Below, one piece after another: positions 24,222 through 32,031 of a DNA stretch of 64,000 nt. The first letter of the stretch is position 1, and every line of letters begins with the position of its first letter. Below the pieces are notes generated by a model. That model was not told where the DNA came from, did not search any database, and was given only the letters and a program-made list of their open reading frames with translations. A program made the position numbers and the translations under genes. Source of the DNA: Streptomyces kronopolitis (GTDB lineage Bacteria; Actinomycetota; Actinomycetes; Streptomycetales; Streptomycetaceae); contig NZ_BMND01000003.1 of assembly GCF_014646275.1 (NCBI RefSeq), forward strand, positions 248,001 through 312,000. The letters run 5' to 3'.

Positions 24222-26137
24222 GCGAGAAGACGTACACCAGCGTGCTGCACGTCGAGATCGGCGGCACGGTGCTGCCCGACCGGCTCGCCGCCCTCCTCAC
24301 CGAGGGCTGGGTGGACGCCAGCGTCAACGTCCCGTCCGCCTTCCAGCTCACCTTCTCCGACCGCGGCTCCGACATCCTCCAGACCTTCCCGCAGCTGAAG
24401 ATCGGCGCGAAGGCGGTGCTGTCGCCCTTCACCGACGGGCAGCGCGGCACCCCCATGCTGACCGGCGAGATCACCGCCCTCGAAGTGGACGCGGACGCGA
24501 GCGGCAAGTCGCTGGTGGTCCGGGGCTACGACCCCGGGCACCGGCTGCTGCGCAACCGCCGCGTCGCGGGCTACCCCCAGATGACCGCGAGCGATATCGT
24601 GCGCCGCCTCGCCGGCCGCAACAAGCTCGCCCTCGGCACGGTGGAGGCCACCCGTACCGTCTACGAGCTGGCCACCCAGCCCAACATCACCGACTGGGAC
24701 TTCCTGCTGCGGCTGGCCCAGGAGAACGACGTCCACCTCTCCTTCGACCCGCAGGGCAAGCTGCGGTTCGCCAAGCTGGCCCCCGCCTCCTCCGCGCCCG
24801 CCGACACCACCCCGGCCGCGCAGAGCCCCTACGTCCTGGAGTTCGGCCACAACGCGCTGCACAGCCGGATCGCGGTCACCGCCGCCGGGCAGGTCGCCAA
24901 GGCGGGCGCGCGCGGCTGGGACATGCGCGCCAAGCGCGCCCTGTCCGCCGAGTCCCCGGCCACGACCAGCAAGGACATCGTCGCCGACCTCGCGCCCGGA
25001 GCGCTCAGCAAGCCCTTCGGCAGCTCCGAACTCACCGCCACGGACACCCCGTTCACCACCCAGGCCCAGGTCACCCATGCCGCCCGGGCGCTCGCCGACG
25101 ACGTGGCGGGCTCGTTCGCCGAACTGGAGGTGGCGGTCACCGGGAACCCCCAGCTGACCCCGGGCCGGCCGGTCGCCCTCAAGGGAGCCGGCTTCCCGTT
25201 CGAGGGGAAGTACACCGCGACCGGCGTACGCCATGTCTTCGAGTCCGGACGGCAGTTCACCACCTGGCTGACCGTCTCGGGCCGGCAGTTCCGGTCGCTG
25301 TACGGGCTCGCCTCCGGCGGCGCGGAGGCGGCGCCGCCGATGCCGGGGGTGGCGATGGCACTGGTCAGCAACGCCAAGGACCCGCTGAAGCTGGGCCGGG
25401 TCAGGCTGCGTTTCCCCTGGCTGTCGGACACCTACGAGAGCGACTGGTGCCGGGTGGCGCAGCTGGGCGGGGTACGGGGCGGCGGGCTGATCCTTCCCGA
25501 GGTCGGCGACGAGGTGCTGTGCGCCTTCGACCGGGGCTCGCTGGAGCATCCGTACGTCCTGGCCGGGCTCTACAACGGCAGGGACAAGCCGACCCCCGAC
25601 CCGGACGGGCTGCCCGCGGTGGACCCGACCAGCGGCCGCATCAACTGGCGCTCCCTCGCCTCCCGCAGCGGCCACACCGTCGAGCTGGTCGACGCCAAGT
25701 CCCGGATGAAGAGCGGCATCCGGCTGCAGACCGGCAACGGCAGGCTCACCGTCCACCTCGACGAGACGCGCACCCAGGTCACCGTCCGCAGCGACGGCTC
25801 CGTCTCCATCACCGGGACGAGGAACGTGAGCATCAGGGCGGGCGGCAATCTGTCGCTGACCGCGGGCGGCTCGCTGACGATGAGCGCCGGCGGGGCGGTC
25901 GACATCAAGGCGGGCGCGAAGTTCGGCGTCATGGCGGGCGCCGTCGCGGACATCAACGCGACCGGCGCCATCAGCCTGAAGTCGGCCGGCGCGGTGGCCG
26001 TCAACTCCGTCGGCGCGGTCTCCGTCAGCGCGGTCGGCGCGGTGGCCGTCAACGCCGGTGCCGCGGCGGCCATCAACTCGCCGGCCACGGTCACGCTGAA
26101 CGCACCGGCCGTCCTGCGCAACGGCATTCCGTTCTAG
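24218..26137 (+). CDS. cis8: VgrG-type central spike/hub protein
   Basis: A 639-residue gp27-gp5 fusion. Residues 1-340 form the hub (VEIGGTVLPDRLAALLTEGW, LLRNRRVAGYPQMTASDIVR). A gp5-type OB fold covers about 370-450 (GVAMALVSNAKDPLKLGRVR, PEVGDEVLCAFDRGSLEHPY). The last 100 residues are a repetitive beta-helix with short hydrophobic repeats (VSIRAGGNLSLTAGGSLTMS, AVAVNSVGAVSVSAVGA). No PAAR gene follows, and the protein ends NAPAVLRNGIPF with no obvious PAAR domain. AGGAGG precedes the ATG, which overlaps the LysM stop. A G-rich repeat begins at the stop codon. Confidence 0.94.
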   Translation: MSEKTYTSVLHVEIGGTVLPDRLAALLTEGWVDASVNVPSAFQLTFSDRGSDILQTFPQLKIGAKAVLSPFTDGQRGTPMLTGEITALEVDADASGKSLVVRGYDPGHRLLRNRRVAGYPQMTASDIVRRLAGRNKLALGTVEATRTVYELATQPNITDWDFLLRLAQENDVHLSFDPQGKLRFAKLAPASSAPADTTPAAQSPYVLEFGHNALHSRIAVTAAGQVAKAGARGWDMRAKRALSAESPATTSKDIVADLAPGALSKPFGSSELTATDTPFTTQAQVTHAARALADDVAGSFAELEVAVTGNPQLTPGRPVALKGAGFPFEGKYTATGVRHVFESGRQFTTWLTVSGRQFRSLYGLASGGAEAAPPMPGVAMALVSNAKDPLKLGRVRLRFPWLSDTYESDWCRVAQLGGVRGGGLILPEVGDEVLCAFDRGSLEHPYVLAGLYNGRDKPTPDPDGLPAVDPTSGRINWRSLASRSGHTVELVDAKSRMKSGIRLQTGNGRLTVHLDETRTQVTVRSDGSVSITGTRNVSIRAGGNLSLTAGGSLTMSAGGAVDIKAGAKFGVMAGAVADINATGAISLKSAGAVAVNSVGAVSVSAVGAVAVNAGAAAAINSPATVTLNAPAVLRNGIPF

Positions 26138-26168
26138 GGGATCCAGGGGATCCAGGGGATCTAGGGGG
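26137..26168 (+). repeat. Tandem nine-base GGGGATCCA repeat; G-quadruplex motif before gp25 gene
   Basis: Four G-tracts (26137-26140, 26146-26149, 26155-26158, 26164-26168) are each separated by exactly five bases (ATCCA, ATCCA, ATCTA). This is a canonical intramolecular G-quadruplex pattern on the coding strand. It lies in the only sizeable gap in the baseplate part of the operon, 45 bases before the gp25 start. It may tune translation or mRNA stability of the downstream genes (inference). Confidence 0.65.
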
Positions 26169-26212
26169 CGTGAGGAACGTGAGGGACGTGTATTCCAAGG
26201 GGGGCACCGGAC

Positions 26213-26635
26213 ATGAGTGAGCAGTTCGTCGGCGCGGGCTGGACCTTCCCGCTGCGCACCGACCCGGCCGGCGGCATCGCGCTGGCCCGCCGCGAGCGCG
26301 AGATCGAGGAGTCGATCCGGCTCGTCCTGGCCACCGCGCCCGGTGAGCGGCCGATGCGGCCGGAGTTCGGCTGCGCGGTGCACGACATGGTCTTCGCGCC
26401 GGTCAACGAGGCCACGGCCGGCCGCATCCGCTACGAGGTGCGGTCCTCGCTCGACCGCTGGGAGCCGCGCATCGAGGTCCAGGACGTCGAGGTGAGCCCG
26501 GCGCCCGACGAGCCGTCCGTGCTCTTCATCGACGTGCGCTACAGCGTGCGCGGCACCAACAACCCGCGCAGCCTCGTCTTCCCCTTCTACGTGATCCCGT
26601 CCTCGGAGTCACCGTCCACCGAAAGCGACGCCTGA
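26213..26635 (+). CDS. cis9: gp25-like baseplate wedge protein
   Basis: A 140-residue protein of the T4 gp25 / P2 gpW family: GAGWTFPLRTDPAGGIALAR, EESIRLVLATAPGERPMRPE with the EFGCAVHDMVFAPV core. Such proteins nucleate sheath polymerisation at the baseplate. The stop overlaps the next start by one base (TGATG). Confidence 0.95.
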   Translation: MSEQFVGAGWTFPLRTDPAGGIALARREREIEESIRLVLATAPGERPMRPEFGCAVHDMVFAPVNEATAGRIRYEVRSSLDRWEPRIEVQDVEVSPAPDEPSVLFIDVRYSVRGTNNPRSLVFPFYVIPSSESPSTESDA

Positions 26636-28644
26636 TGGCCCTGCCCGCACCCCACCTCGACGACCGCCGCTTCCAGCAGTTCGTCGACGACGCCAAGCGC
26701 TATGTCCAGCAGCGCTGCCCCGAGTGGACCGACCACAACGTCTCGGACCCCGGTGTGACCCTCATCGAGGCCGTCGCGCACATGGCCGACCAGATCGTCT
26801 ACCGCCTCAACCGGGTGCCGGAGAAGAACCACCTCGCCTTCCTCGACCTGCTCGGCGTCACCCTCTTCCCGCCCTCCGCGGCCCGCGCCGACGTCACCTT
26901 CTGGCTCTCCGCCCCGCAGCCCGAGCCGGTGGTGCTGGCCGCCGGGACGGAGGTGGCCACCGGCCGCACCGAGACCGAGGAGGCGGTGTCCTTCGCCACC
27001 GAGGACGATCTGACCGTCGTGCCCTGCGAACTGGACGCCGTACTGCGGCAGGAGGCGGGGACCACCCCCGTCGACTGCAGCCAGGACATCTTCGCCGGCA
27101 GCGATGTCGCCGTCTTCACGGCCGCCCCGCAGCCGGGGGACTGCCTGCTGTTCGGGCTGTCGGCGGCGGTGCCGCGGTGCGCGGCCGTCCTGCGGCTGGA
27201 CAGCCGGGTGGACGGCGTCGGCGTCGACCCGCGCCAGCCGCCGCTGGTCTGGGAGGCGTGGACCGCCGACGGGTGGATCGGGTGCGAGCTGGCGGAGGAC
27301 TCCACCGGCGGCCTCAACCGGCCCGGCGAGGTCGTGCTGCACGTCCCCGCGGGGCACCTCGTCTCGCGGGTCGGCCGCACCGACTCCGCCTGGCTGCGCT
27401 GCCGGGTCGTGGAGGCCGCACCCGGCCAGCCCTTCTACAGCGCCTCGCCGACCGTCCGGTCCGCGTCCGCGTTCACCATCGGCGGCACGACCGCGGTCGC
27501 GCACGCCGAGGTGGTGCGGGACGAACCGCTCGGTGAGTCCGCGGGCGTGCCCGGCCAGCGGCTGCGCCTGGCCCAGGCGCCGGTCGTCGCCGACCGCCCG
27601 CCGCTCCGGCTGGAGGTCTCCGACGGGGACGGCTGGCAGGAGTGGCAGGTCGTCCCCGACTTCGCCGCCTCGGGCCCGTACGACCGGCACCTCACCCTCG
27701 ACGCGTCCACCGGCGAGATCGCCTTCGGCCCGGCCGTGCGCCAACCGGACGGCGAGGTGCGGCAGTTCGGGGCGGTGCCGCCCAAGGGCGCGGTGCTGCG
27801 GGCCGCGTACTACCGCACCGGCGGCGGGCGCAGCGGCAACGTGGCGCGCGGCGCGATCCAGGTGCTGCGCAGCTCCATCCCGTTCGTGGCGCGGGTGGAG
27901 AACCGGGAGGCGGCGCGCGGCGGGGTCGACGGCGAGACGGTGCGGGAGGCGAAGGTGCGGGCACCGATCGCGCTGCGCGCCCAGGAACGGGCCGTGACCG
28001 CCCGCGACTACGAGGAGCTGGCCCGGCGCGCGGCCCCCGAGGTGGCCCGGATCGCCTGCCTCGCGGTCGACCCCGCGGAGCCCACCGCGGGTGCGAGCAC
28101 CGGCACGGCGGGGCAGGGCGGCGCGGCGGTCCGGACCGGCGAGAACGCCGTGCGCGTCCTGGTCGTCCCGCAGGCCGTCCCGGACCGCGGCGGACGCCTG
28201 CGCTTCGAGCAGCTGGTACCCGGCGAGGAACTCCTCGGCCGGATCACCGGGTTCCTGGACGAGCGCCGCCCCCTGGGCACCCGCCTCGCCGTCGGCCCGC
28301 CCTTTTACCAGGGCGTCACGGTCGTCGCGACGCTGCACTCCTTCCGGGCCGCGCACGCCGAGCGGGTGCGGGCCGAGGCCCTGGACGCGCTGTACGCCTA
28401 CCTCGACCCGCTGACCGGCGGCGCGCACGGGGACGGCTGGCCGTTCGGCCGCCCCCTGCGCTCCGGTGAGATCTTCGCGGCCCTGCAGCGCGTACCCGGT
28501 GTGGAACTCGTCGACGAGGTCCTGCTGCACCCCGCCGACCCGCTCACCGGCCGCCGCGGCGATGCCACCGACCGCATCGAACTCGCCCCGTCCGCCGTGC
28601 TGTTCCCGTTCGACCACCGCGTCCGCGTGATCGAGGCACGATGA
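26635..28644 (+). CDS. cis11: gp6/gpJ-like baseplate assembly protein
   Basis: A 669-residue putative baseplate protein. It starts with LDDRRFQQFVDDAKRYVQQR and the family motif WTDHNVSDPGVTLIEAVAHM (about residues 30-50), then YRLNRVPEKNHLAFLDLLGV. The middle is beta-rich (VTFWLSAPQPEPVVLAAGTE). The C-terminus holds KVRAPIALRAQERAVTARDY and RVPGVELVDEVLL. Afp11/gp6 homologues form the baseplate ring that triggers contraction. Both ends overlap neighbours (TGATG and ATGA), showing tight coupling. Confidence 0.93.
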   Translation: MALPAPHLDDRRFQQFVDDAKRYVQQRCPEWTDHNVSDPGVTLIEAVAHMADQIVYRLNRVPEKNHLAFLDLLGVTLFPPSAARADVTFWLSAPQPEPVVLAAGTEVATGRTETEEAVSFATEDDLTVVPCELDAVLRQEAGTTPVDCSQDIFAGSDVAVFTAAPQPGDCLLFGLSAAVPRCAAVLRLDSRVDGVGVDPRQPPLVWEAWTADGWIGCELAEDSTGGLNRPGEVVLHVPAGHLVSRVGRTDSAWLRCRVVEAAPGQPFYSASPTVRSASAFTIGGTTAVAHAEVVRDEPLGESAGVPGQRLRLAQAPVVADRPPLRLEVSDGDGWQEWQVVPDFAASGPYDRHLTLDASTGEIAFGPAVRQPDGEVRQFGAVPPKGAVLRAAYYRTGGGRSGNVARGAIQVLRSSIPFVARVENREAARGGVDGETVREAKVRAPIALRAQERAVTARDYEELARRAAPEVARIACLAVDPAEPTAGASTGTAGQGGAAVRTGENAVRVLVVPQAVPDRGGRLRFEQLVPGEELLGRITGFLDERRPLGTRLAVGPPFYQGVTVVATLHSFRAAHAERVRAEALDALYAYLDPLTGGAHGDGWPFGRPLRSGEIFAALQRVPGVELVDEVLLHPADPLTGRRGDATDRIELAPSAVLFPFDHRVRVIEAR

Positions 28645-29189
28645 GGGGCACCCCCGCGGCGTCGGTGACCCCGCACCCCCTGGGCGCGGCGCTGCCCGCC
28701 GTCTACGCCGACGACGACTTCACCCAGCGCTTCGTGGCGGGCCTCGACGTGGTCCTCGCCCCGCTCTTCCACGTGCTCGACTGCCTGGAGAGCTACTTCA
28801 CGCCGGCCCTCGCCCCGGAGGACTTCATCGACTGGCTGACGAGCTGGGTCGGCACCGAACTCGACGGCACGGAACCGCTGGCCACCCGCCGCCGCGCGGT
28901 GGCCACGGCCGTCTCGCTGCACCGCGTCCGCGGCACCCGGCGCGGCCTGTCCGAGGCGGTCCACCTGGCCTTCGGCGTACGCCCGGAGATCGCCGAGAGC
29001 GGCGGCGCGACCTGGTCCGCCCGCCCCCTCGGCCCGTTCCCCGGCTCCCCGGGCCCCGGCCTGCGGGTGACCCTGCGGGTCCGCGACCCCGCCGCCACCG
29101 ACCCGCACCGCCTGCACGCCGTCGTCGCGGCGGCCCGCCCCGCCCACCTCCCCTTCACCGTCGAGGTGGCTCCGCTCCTCGCCCCCTGA
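28641..29189 (+). CDS. cis12: P2 gpI-like baseplate/tail protein
   Basis: A 182-residue protein matching the phage tail protein I family: LGAALPAVYADDDFTQRFVA, LFHVLDCLESYFTPALAPED, FIDWLTSWVGTELDG and RRRAVATAVSLHRVRGTRRG. It partners gp6-like proteins in the baseplate wedge (Afp12/gp7 position). No tail-fibre gene follows, unlike in Afp or PVC loci. The ATG overlaps the previous stop (ATGA). Confidence 0.9.
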   Translation: MRGTPAASVTPHPLGAALPAVYADDDFTQRFVAGLDVVLAPLFHVLDCLESYFTPALAPEDFIDWLTSWVGTELDGTEPLATRRRAVATAVSLHRVRGTRRGLSEAVHLAFGVRPEIAESGGATWSARPLGPFPGSPGPGLRVTLRVRDPAATDPHRLHAVVAAARPAHLPFTVEVAPLLAP

Positions 29190-29247
29190 AGCCCGCCCCG
29201 CGCGTGCCGACGCCACGCCCGAAGCCCTCTCCGAAGGAACCTGCCCC

Positions 29248-30564
29248 ATGGCCACCGACCACCCCACCTGCCCGGACTGCGGCGCCCCGGCCCCCCAGAC
29301 GGGCCAGTCCTTCTGCGACTCCTGCGGCGCCTTCCTCCGCTGGGACCGCCCCACGACCCCCACGCCCCCGACGACTTCACACCCCACACCCCCGGCCCCC
29401 GCACCACCCGCGTCCCCACCGGACACGGCCCGGGCCCATCCCGCGACGAGCGGCCCGGACGACGGCACCGGGCGCCCGGCTGCCCCGTACGCCACCCCCG
29501 GACGCCCGGCCGCCCCGCACGCCGGCGCTAGGCCCGCCGCCACCGATCCCCGGACCGGCGCACCGGCCCCCGGGGGCGCCACCCCACCCTCCGACCCGCA
29601 CCGGCCCGGCGCCGAGGACCCGACCACCCCGCTCCCGGCAACCGCCGCAGCCCCCGGCGAGGGTCCGGCGCACCCCTCCACACCCGCCGCGAGGCCCGCC
29701 CCGCCCGGCGAGCGCCAGGTCTCCGAGACCGGCATCCGCGCCCTCCTGGTCCCCGTACCGGACGCCCTGCCCACGGCGCCCCCCGAGGCACCCGGCGGCG
29801 TGCTGCCCGGCCGTCCCGAAGCGGCCCGGCCCCGCGTCCGCACCCCGCATGCCGCCCCCGAGCCCGAGAACGCGCTGCCCTGCCCGACCTGTGCCAAGCC
29901 CAACGCCCCGGCCCGCCACTTCTGCCACAGCTGCGCCACCCCCCTCACCCCCTCCACCCGCCCGGAGGCCGAGGGCCCGTACGCCGGGGAGCGCCCGCGC
30001 CTGCACCGCGACCGCACCCGGTGGATCACCCGCGCCGTGGTGGCCGCCGCCCTCGCCGCGGTGGTGGCGGGCGGCATCATCGGCGGTCCACCGGCCGCCC
30101 GGGCCGTCCAGGACCACTTCGCCGACCGCGTCCAGGTGCCCGCCGCCACCTGGAAGGCCTCGCACTCCGGCCCCGGACACGGCGCGAAGCTCGCCTTCGA
30201 CACCTACTCCAACACCTGGTGGGGCACCGGCTACTCGGGCGCCTCCGACGGCCAGTACCTGGAGGCCGGCTTCGGCCAGCCCACCGACCTGCTGAACGTG
30301 GTGATCACACCCGGCGCCTCCGCCCGCACCCCCCAGGCCGCCGACCCGGCCCGCCCCCACGAGTTCGACGTCCTCGTCACCGACTCCGCCGGCCAGCAAC
30401 ACCTCTCCCACTACCGCCTCAACGACGGCGGCCCCCAGAACATCGACGTCCACGTCCGCGCCGCCCTCACCGTCCGCCTCATCCTCCACTCCGCCTACGG
30501 CACCACCGACAAAAAGCAGGTCGCCATCGCAGAACTGGAGTTCTTCGGACGGTCGGGGGGCTAG
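29248..30564 (+). CDS. Membrane protein with two zinc ribbons and a C-terminal discoidin-like domain
   Basis: A 438-residue protein. A zinc ribbon at residues 8-28 (CPDCG, CDSCG) is followed by about 180 residues of Pro/Ala/Thr-rich linker. A second zinc ribbon lies near 212-232 (CPTCAKPN, CHSC). One membrane helix spans about 259-279 (AVVAAALAAVVAGGIIGG). An extracytoplasmic beta-sandwich covers about 300-438 (KLAFDTYSNTWWGTGYSG, ILHSAYGTTDKKQVAIAELE), resembling discoidin or NADase-type glycan-binding domains. It closes the CIS operon 58 bases after the gpI-like gene. It could dock particles at the membrane from the inside while touching glycan outside. That role is inferred. Confidence 0.8.
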   Translation: MATDHPTCPDCGAPAPQTGQSFCDSCGAFLRWDRPTTPTPPTTSHPTPPAPAPPASPPDTARAHPATSGPDDGTGRPAAPYATPGRPAAPHAGARPAATDPRTGAPAPGGATPPSDPHRPGAEDPTTPLPATAAAPGEGPAHPSTPAARPAPPGERQVSETGIRALLVPVPDALPTAPPEAPGGVLPGRPEAARPRVRTPHAAPEPENALPCPTCAKPNAPARHFCHSCATPLTPSTRPEAEGPYAGERPRLHRDRTRWITRAVVAAALAAVVAGGIIGGPPAARAVQDHFADRVQVPAATWKASHSGPGHGAKLAFDTYSNTWWGTGYSGASDGQYLEAGFGQPTDLLNVVITPGASARTPQAADPARPHEFDVLVTDSAGQQHLSHYRLNDGGPQNIDVHVRAALTVRLILHSAYGTTDKKQVAIAELEFFGRSGG

Positions 30565-31338
30565 GCGGGGGTGGCGGGGCCGGCCGCCTCGGCCACCCCG
30601 TTCGGGGTGGCCCGCAACCACGAACTCCAGCCGGTTCACGTCTCTGGTCGCAGCCAGCGCATGCGTGGCGTCCGTGCGCTGCCGCTTGCTCGCTCTGACC
30701 GGCCCGGCCGCCCTCAGCTCCGCATGGCCTCGGGGCGTTGCAGCATCCACAGGTGGACGCCGCTGCCGCTTCTGACGGTTGCGGTCGGAGGCAGCGCGAC
30801 GACTGCCGGCGACCAGCGGGGCGTTCAGCGCGGTGGCCCGTCCGGCGAGGGCTGCCAGCCGCCCGCGTCCGGAAGGTCTGCGCTGCTGAGCCAGTGCGAA
30901 ACCTCGGGGCTGCCAGGGACGGCGGGGGCCATCAGGCCAGGGGCCGTCGGCGATCTCGCAGTGCCAGCCGTCGTCCGGCGACCGAGGTACTCATCGAGGC
31001 CGCGCCGATCGGCCTGCTCCCGGCGCATGCGAAGGTCCGGCGGGACGGGTACCGGGGAGAGACGGGGCCGACCGGCACGGCGTAGCAGGTGACCCGCCAT
31101 TGCCCGCGTCCCTGCTTGGCGGCGTGGGCTCGTGTGCTGCTGGTTGGCCCATGAGGTTCGAGTCCCCGGCGGAAGCCACAAACGCGGGCTGGTCGTGCCG
31201 CGCCCCGGCGATCTGCCCTGAGTGTTGCAGACACTGCTTGCCCCGGTTCACCGGGGACCGTCCGGCGATCCATTGGCGCACTCACGCGGCGTCCGTCCCC
31301 AAGGGCCATGACGAGATTCGCCGGGGACGGCTCCGGTC
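30565..31338. other. 774-bp stretch without a supported gene
   Basis: Between the last CIS gene and the SUKH gene no reading frame on either strand has a credible ribosome site together with recognisable protein sequence. Minus-strand frames around 30825-31181 contain protein-like pieces (for example MAPAVPGSPEVSHWLSSADL) that may be decayed coding DNA. No terminator, tRNA or insertion-sequence end was recognised. This looks like a worn junction between the CIS locus and the conserved murA2-acnA region. Confidence 0.5.
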
Positions 31339-31800
31339 TCAGAAGAACGTCTTGTCCCAGTCGCCTGCGACAAGCGCCCGGACCGCGTTGCCGAAGCCGC
31401 TGGCGACCCGCTGGATTCCGGCGTCACCGGCGAGGTAGACGTCGCTGTTGTCGGCCAGCAGAACGGCCTCCTGCGTATCGGTGGCCGTTCCGACAAGCAC
31501 GACGGGACGGCCGATGCGCTTGCCGAAGATGCGCACACTCCTGGGGAGTGAGTGCGCCGAGTCCATCGTCTCCTCCACCGAGGTGGTGAGGAACGTCTCG
31601 CTGAAGCGGTAAGACCAGGTCACGGTGAACTCGCCATAGGTTTCGAGGAATTCCCGGATACCAGCCGTGAATTCGAATCCTTCCTCTTCGTATCGTCGAC
31701 GCGCCTCCGCGATATCCAGAGGGTGGATCTCAAAACGGGCCCTGTCGGCAAGGGAGTTCCGCAGCGCTTCGAGTTCCCGACGTTCGGTGTTCCCGTTCAT
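31339..31800 (-). CDS. SUKH-family (SUKH-3-like) immunity protein
   Basis: A 153-residue acidic soluble protein. The pattern GFEFTAGIREFLETYGEF, then RIGRPVVLVGTATDTQEAVL, then LADNSDVYLAGDAGIQRVAS and a closing GNAVRALVAGDWDKTFF fits the SUKH-3 group of immunity proteins, which neutralise polymorphic nuclease or deaminase toxins. The ATG overlaps the stop of a toxin-like fragment (ATGA), the classic toxin-immunity arrangement. Because the toxin is truncated, this is now an orphan immunity gene. It may still protect against related toxins from neighbouring strains. Confidence 0.75.
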   Translation of the reverse strand: MNGNTERRELEALRNSLADRARFEIHPLDIAEARRRYEEEGFEFTAGIREFLETYGEFTVTWSYRFSETFLTTSVEETMDSAHSLPRSVRIFGKRIGRPVVLVGTATDTQEAVLLADNSDVYLAGDAGIQRVASGFGNAVRALVAGDWDKTFF

Positions 31801-31967
31801 CCCGTGAGTACCTCTCGTCCGAATCCCGGCACCCAAGTCTGGCAGTTGGCGCACATCTTGAACTTCTTTCCCTTGGGGTTGACGGTCACCAGGTCGATGT
31901 TCTTGGGATCCGCGCCGACCGGCAGAAGCTCGGTCCTGGCGCAAAGTCCCAGAGAAGTCCCAGACAT
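31797..31967 (-). pseudogene. C-terminal remnant of a deaminase-type polymorphic toxin
   Basis: A 56-codon open stretch ends TGA inside the SUKH start. Its translation includes ELLPVGADPKNIDLVTVNPK, then KMCANCQTWVPGFG, and ends VLTG. A CxxC pair after a short beta-strand and before a Pro-Gly, close to the C-terminus, is the second zinc motif of YwqJ-like and related nucleic-acid deaminase toxins. The upstream HAE/CAE motif and the rest of the toxin are absent. An in-frame stop lies just upstream, and the murA2-like gene ends 65 bases away. It is therefore a fragment. The deaminase assignment rests on this one motif and the SUKH neighbour. Confidence 0.55.
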
Positions 31968-32031
31968 GCCGCCGCACCCCCTCCTGTCCCGTATTCACGC
32001 AGGGCAGAAAGGGTGCGGCGGCACCCGCCCC

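Noticed and set aside
31140..31190. GGTTCGAGTCC, which looks like a tRNA T-loop, followed by a short stem-like end
   Set aside because: The T-stem does not pair properly and no acceptor, D or anticodon arms could be built upstream; at most a chance match or a very worn tRNA end.
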